A stretch of 64,000 bases of DNA, taken from contig CM045762.1 of NCBI GenBank assembly GCA_025200525.1, positions 108,216,682 to 108,280,681 on the forward strand, written 5' to 3'. Positions within the stretch are counted from its first letter, which is position 1. The number at the start of each line of letters is the position of its first letter. Below, in pieces: positions 61,890 to 64,000 of this stretch. The position numbers and the translations under genes are program-made. Source of the stretch: Camellia lanceoleosa (taxonomy: Eukaryota; Streptophyta; Magnoliopsida; Ericales; Theaceae). Under the pieces are notes generated by a model. It saw only the letters and a program-made list of their open reading frames with translations. It was not told where the DNA came from and made no database searches.

Positions 61890-62019
61890 TGAAAACAAAG
61901 AAGACGATTTTGTATCTTATTCAATTCATTAATCAAAAGGCTGAGTACAAATATATAGACTAAACAGAATGAAGCCCTAATAACCTAAACTACTAAACTA
62001 CCCTTAATGAATAACATAA
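61890..62019 (-). repeat. 5' LTR of copia K, truncated at its outer end
   Basis: It matches the left LTR over CAAAAG to AATAACATAAACT and adds the inner ~44 bases missing there. The first ~15-20 bases of the LTR (ACAATAATTCACACA on the plus strand of the other copy) are missing. The junction with repeat U2 falls at ACT, shared by LTR and PP2A exon. Confidence 0.88.
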
Positions 62020-62158
62020 ACTCAGCAATCCAGTCCTTTACACAGGTTTCCTCAACAGTGCAAAGAGTTTCCAAAAATGGGAGCAAAACATGTGCAGGCT
62101 CCACTCCGCTAACATAAGGAATAAACACACCCAACTCTTCTGCCATAGCAAGAAGCAC

Positions 62159-62218
<60 letters not shown>

Positions 62219-62389
62219 GTTGTTTTTTCTAGGAAATGGAATCAATTCCTTGTGCGTTCGCTCCTCCCCAAGAGCACATGCAATTGTTGACACCCTTTGA
62301 ATCAAATTCAACTGAAGTTGAATGTCATCACTCTTAAGCTCATCTATCAGAACGACTATTGGGTACAGTGGCTCATCACCCATTGACAT
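62020..62389 (-). pseudogene. Captured exon 1 of PP2A scaffolding A subunit, copy 2
   Basis: The start at 62389 gives [39 protein letters not shown], then an Asp run of about 20 residues, [37 protein letters not shown]. The frame stays open through the exon and runs on into the copia LTR to a stop at 61985-61987. The usual family acidic stretch is 4-5 Asp; here a (GAT)n microsatellite has lengthened it. The exon lacks the rest of the HEAT repeats, so it is a fragment, but without the premature stop found in copy 1. Confidence 0.9.
62161..62218. repeat. (CAT)n / (GAT)n microsatellite inside the captured exon
   Basis: About 19-20 perfect CAT units on the plus strand encode the Asp run of PP2A copy 2; copy 1 has about four. 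Confidence 0.97.
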
Positions 62390-63002
62390 TGTATCTATCA
62401 ATATCTTGCAACTTCAAACTATTAACCAAAAGAACAGGCTACTTTGGGTGTCTTCTTCTGAGAGCAATGACTGAGGGGGTTGACCAGCCGGTCAACCGGG
62501 CAGACGTTCGGGTGGTCAATCGGCCAGACGTTCGGATGGACGACCGGAGAAACAATTTTGTCCAATATGAGGGAGCTATAATGACTCCCTAAATATTAGT
62601 TTATGGTGACTTATAAGGGAGTTGATAGGGAGGTATAAAGGAGTTCCAACCCCCTAAAATAGGTAAGGGGACAATTTGGAGAGGCTGCTAAGGATGCTCT
62701 TATGCTCCTATTTATTTATTTGTTATTAATATTATTTTCGTTCTGTTGACTTGATTTCCCTGATTAAACGACCCCTCCATACCAGTCATTTTTTTTTAAA
62801 ATTTATTTTTCAAGATTATAGAATTTTATTTTGTTAATAAAATTTAGTTACAATTAAAGGGGTCACCGCCACTTCGTCAGTTCGAACTCATGACTTCTCC
62901 CTCACCACATCTTAAGATATGGCTTCAAGACTATATTTGATGAGGTAGAAATCATTTTAAAGTGAAAAGAAAAAATTGTATATTTTTGTTATCAAATCAA
63001 CA

Positions 63003-63410
63003 TGGACAAATTATATTAAACCCTTTCAAATTATCGACCATATACACTTTACCCTTTTAATGTTTTAAACCCAATAATTATCCCCCTCCAAATTATTTGA
63101 ATTTGAACATTAAATCTTTTTGTTAGTAATTTGTTAGATATTTGGATAAAAAATTATCAAGTCTTGTGCACATGATGATTATATTAAATATTTACAAAAG
63201 ACAAAATATAGTAATTTGGTCGTAAAATTTAATATAGTCATCATGTCCACAGCACTTGACAATTTTTCATCTAAATATCTAACAGATGACTAATAAAAGG
63301 ATTTAATGTTCAAATTCAAATAGTTTGAAAAGGTAATTGTTGAGTTTAAAATATTAAGGGATAAAATATAAATAATTGATAATTTGAAAAAGTCAAATAT
63401 AATTTGCCTA
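63003..63410. mobile_element. Foldback MITE, copy in repeat U2
   Basis: It is the counterpart of 56125-56530, with the same inverted arms around a short spacer and a few substitutions (for example CATGTCCACAGCACTT in the right arm). Confidence 0.85.
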
Positions 63411-63924
63411 ATCAAAATTTACTATATATAAAAAGTAATGTTATAATCATCATCAAGAAAAGGCCTCGTACATGAGTTGCTTTATTTGCATGATGCTCGT
63501 CTACAAACCTTAGTGTTGGGTTATGTTGCTTCTTTTTTCTCTGATTCACTTGTTACCAATTGTAAAAATTATATATAATAATAAGAAATGATATGTTTAT
63601 AAAAAAGAAAAATTAGTGAAATATCTTTCTCCAATTTCAGATCTTAAGAGAGATCGAATATGATTTTTCTAATTAGTTAAGATTTCTCAGTATAAAACCC
63701 ACTCAACTCAACTCAACTCATACACACATGAGTCCGGATCTTCTGCAGTGCCTCCTTGCAGTGGTTCCTGTAGTGCCCTCAAAACGACATCGTTTTGGGG
63801 CAAAACTACCCCACTGAAAAAAAAAAAAAAAAATTCTGTAAAAAAGAATTAGAAATAGAAGCAAAGCCCCTTCCCCCTCCACTCCGGCAAGAAAACTTGC
63901 AACAATTGATTCAAGCCACTAAAC

Positions 63925-64000
63925 AACACTGAAATTTCTTGATTATTTCTCTCTCTCTCTCTCTCTCTCTCTCAGATTGTTGAATGTTGAAGCAGAAGCA
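63925..64000. other. Flank with (CT)n beyond the duplicated segment
   Basis: The end of the window holds a (CT)n tract at about 63948-63974. No gene motif is visible. This is where the undisturbed sequence right of the duplication begins. Confidence 0.6.

Larger units (their letters stand above)
57045..62019 (-). mobile_element. Ty1/copia LTR retrotransposon K, clipped at both outer ends
   Basis: Minus-strand order is LTR (right), PBS, gag, protease, integrase, RT, RNase H, polypurine tract, LTR (left), which defines Ty1/copia. The left LTR lacks about 44 bases of its 3' end and the right LTR lacks about 15-20 bases of its 5' end. There is no TSD. Instead each end joins repeat U1 or U2. The LTRs are short, about 170 bp when complete. 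Coding domains contain many stops. Confidence 0.9.
62020..63924. repeat. Direct repeat U2 (1.9 kb), right copy around the copia element
   Basis: This is the partner of U1 (55207-57044). It begins inside the PP2A exon, includes the right end of the Pack-type element (GATGCTC then TTA at 62703-62705) and the same flank, and continues past the duplicated part at CAAGCCACTAAAC into AACACTGAAATTTC. U2 lacks the left terminus of the Pack-type element, so U1 with its left side holds the original insertion. Confidence 0.92.

Noticed and set aside
61985..62401. 138-codon open frame starting at the PP2A fragment as a real gene
   Set aside because: It is only exon 1 plus read-through into a copia LTR, with no further exons; it was annotated as a pseudogene fragment.
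55207..63924. U1 and U2 as LTRs of one large retrotransposon
   Set aside because: The copia element between them has its own LTRs, PBS and polypurine tract. U1 and U2 contain a host exon and an older MITE end and lack LTR-type termini.

Overview
The window is a nuclear plant intergenic region made mostly of nested transposable elements (TEs). Plant origin rests on plant-type Ty3/gypsy and Ty1/copia elements primed by initiator tRNA-Met, plant L1-type LINEs, TTA/TAA-flanked MITEs, and pieces of two plant genes: an NADP-dependent alkenal double-bond reductase (DBR) and the PP2A scaffolding A subunit. The AT-rich spacers and element types suit a eudicot, but the species cannot be read from the sequence. 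I find no intact host gene, no RNA gene and no CRISPR array. Every coding stretch is decayed.

Layout. (1) 1-7339: a minus-strand Ty3/gypsy element ('H') whose gag, protease and start of reverse transcriptase (RT) are visible. It is split by a ~3.95 kb LTR-like sequence, E1 (about 481-4436). (2) 7340-9490: AT-rich spacer with a hAT-type MITE (7972-8523). (3) 9491-17812: a full-length, decayed minus-strand Ty3/gypsy element ('J') with target-site duplication (TSD) AAGAA, ~1.5 kb LTRs, and primer-binding site (PBS), gag, protease, RT, RNase H and integrase. (4) 17813-21015: non-coding sequence with degenerate tandem repeats. (5) 21016-30217: a 9.2 kb non-coding LTR element ('F', LARD-like) with 3.25 kb LTRs around a 2.7 kb interior. 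(6) 31199-42262: a minus-strand LINE ('L1a') split by an LTR-like sequence ('G', 34921-41584), which contains E2 (about 35356-39494), a second copy of E1.

(7) 42498-48767: the 3' exons of a minus-strand DBR gene. They are broken by a small non-autonomous LTR element (42617-46371, TSD TTTCT), which carries two MITEs in one LTR, and by a 5'-truncated LINE ('L1b', 46493-48546, TSD AAGTTCT). (8) 48768-54935: AT-rich spacer with several MITEs. (9) 54939-63924: a TTA-flanked Pack-type element that captured exon 1 of a PP2A A-subunit gene. Part of it plus 1.2 kb of flank is present twice as direct repeats (55207-57044 and 62020-63924), with a minus-strand Ty1/copia element clipped at both outer ends wedged between them.

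The genes do not form a pathway. What the window records is an insertion history: E2 in G in L1a; MITEs in a small LTR element in a DBR exon, with a LINE in the same gene; and a gene-capturing MITE-like element later duplicated around a copia copy. The items most worth follow-up are the PP2A-capturing element with its CCGG-rich subterminal repeats, and the duplication with copia at its breakpoint.
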